A DNA stretch of 5,232 nt, from the NCBI GenBank assembly GCA_026125925.1, contig JAHCKF010000262.1, positions 1 to 5,232 on the forward strand, read 5' to 3'. This stretch comes from Pseudolabrys sp. GTDB taxonomy: Bacteria > Pseudomonadota > Alphaproteobacteria > Rhizobiales > Xanthobacteraceae. Every line of letters begins with the position of its first letter. Within the stretch, counting starts at the first letter, position 1. Below, one piece after another: positions 4,888-5,232 of this stretch. The notes beneath the pieces are model-generated. The model had not been told where the DNA came from. It did no database searches and saw only the letters and a program-made list of their open reading frames with translations. The position numbers and the translations under genes are program-made.

Positions 4888-5232
4888 CTAGGCGCGAAGC
4901 CGCCGCCTGCCTAGAACCAGCCCCGCCGCAACCAAAAATAGAATTGCCGGAAGGTTTCCATAACGCGCAAAAACCGTCGGCTCCATGGCCTGGGGCAGGC
5001 GGGCGTCAAGGATGCCTTCGACGCCGAGCGGCAGCGAAGCCACGATCCGGCCGACCGGATCGATCACGCCGGAGATGCCCGTATTGGCGGCGCGGACCAG
5101 CGGCAGCCCTTCGGCGATGGCCAGCACGCGGGCCTGATGGAAATGCTGATACGGCCCGCTGCTGATGCCGAACCAGCCGTCATTGGTGACGTTGAGGAGC
5201 CATCCGGGCCGTTCGTCTTCCGGAACGGCTTC
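4888..5232 (-). CDS. lnt: Apolipoprotein N-acyltransferase Lnt, C-terminal 114 residues
   Basis: Lnt is an inner-membrane enzyme that transfers an acyl chain to the N-terminal cysteine of apolipoproteins. Only the 3' end is present, reading open from the window edge to TAG at 4888-4890. The visible part matches the end of the nitrilase-like domain: NVTNDGWFGISSGPYQHFHQARVLAIAEG, then PLVRAANTGISGVIDPVGRI, both hallmarks of the family. A hydrophobic segment close to the C-terminus (LPAILFLVAAGLVLG) followed by RRRLR is the last membrane helix with a basic tail. The catalytic Glu-Lys-Cys residues lie upstream of this fragment and cannot be checked. In Sinorhizobium the homolog next to phrR is named actA and linked to acid tolerance. 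No clear terminator follows the stop. Confidence 0.95.
   Translation of the reverse strand, partial: EAVPEDERPGWLLNVTNDGWFGISSGPYQHFHQARVLAIAEGLPLVRAANTGISGVIDPVGRIVASLPLGVEGILDARLPQAMEPTVFARYGNLPAILFLVAAGLVLGRRRLRA

Overview
The window is GC-rich chromosomal DNA from an alphaproteobacterium, most likely of the order Hyphomicrobiales (Rhizobiales) near Bradyrhizobium, Rhodopseudomonas or Pseudolabrys. The reasons are the gene order lnt - XRE regulator - metK - trmB - rimP, which I know from that group, the DUF2336-type protein, and palindromic intergenic repeats of the kind common in those genomes. The genus is inference from memory; no database was consulted.

Layout from left to right. Positions 1-555 (minus) hold the 5' part of rimP (30S maturation factor), whose end lies outside the window. 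Positions 556-780 are a divergent intergenic region with a plausible rimP promoter and, just before rimP, a textbook intrinsic terminator. No minus-strand gene exists there for it to end, so it looks like a leader attenuator. Positions 781-1860 (plus) encode a DUF2336-like helical protein of unknown function, the only plus-strand gene. Positions 1862-1974 are one large palindromic repeat that fills the gap between two convergent genes. Positions 1978-2682 (minus) are trmB (tRNA m7G46 methyltransferase). A second palindromic repeat, 2676-2759, overlaps the apparent trmB start. Positions 2777-2807 are the metK terminator, followed (in plus coordinates) by a solo repeat arm and a small hairpin touching the metK stop. 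Positions 2859-4127 (minus) are metK (S-adenosylmethionine synthetase, GTG start). The 131-bp gap upstream has a candidate promoter, a tandem heptamer in the promoter spacer, and an RNA fold that can hide the metK ribosome binding site. Positions 4259-4663 (minus) are an XRE-family regulator resembling rhizobial PhrR. Its 224-bp upstream region is AT-rich, with a perfect TATAAT and a 7-bp inverted repeat. Positions 4888-5232 (minus) are the 3' end of lnt (apolipoprotein N-acyltransferase).

Together the genes form a housekeeping block. MetK makes S-adenosylmethionine, TrmB spends it on tRNA, RimP (normally upstream of nusA and infB) supports ribosome assembly, and Lnt finishes lipoproteins. 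I see no defence system, CRISPR array, prophage or complete transposon. The parts most worth a second look are non-coding: the rimP attenuator, the metK leader, and the palindromic elements that bracket trmB.
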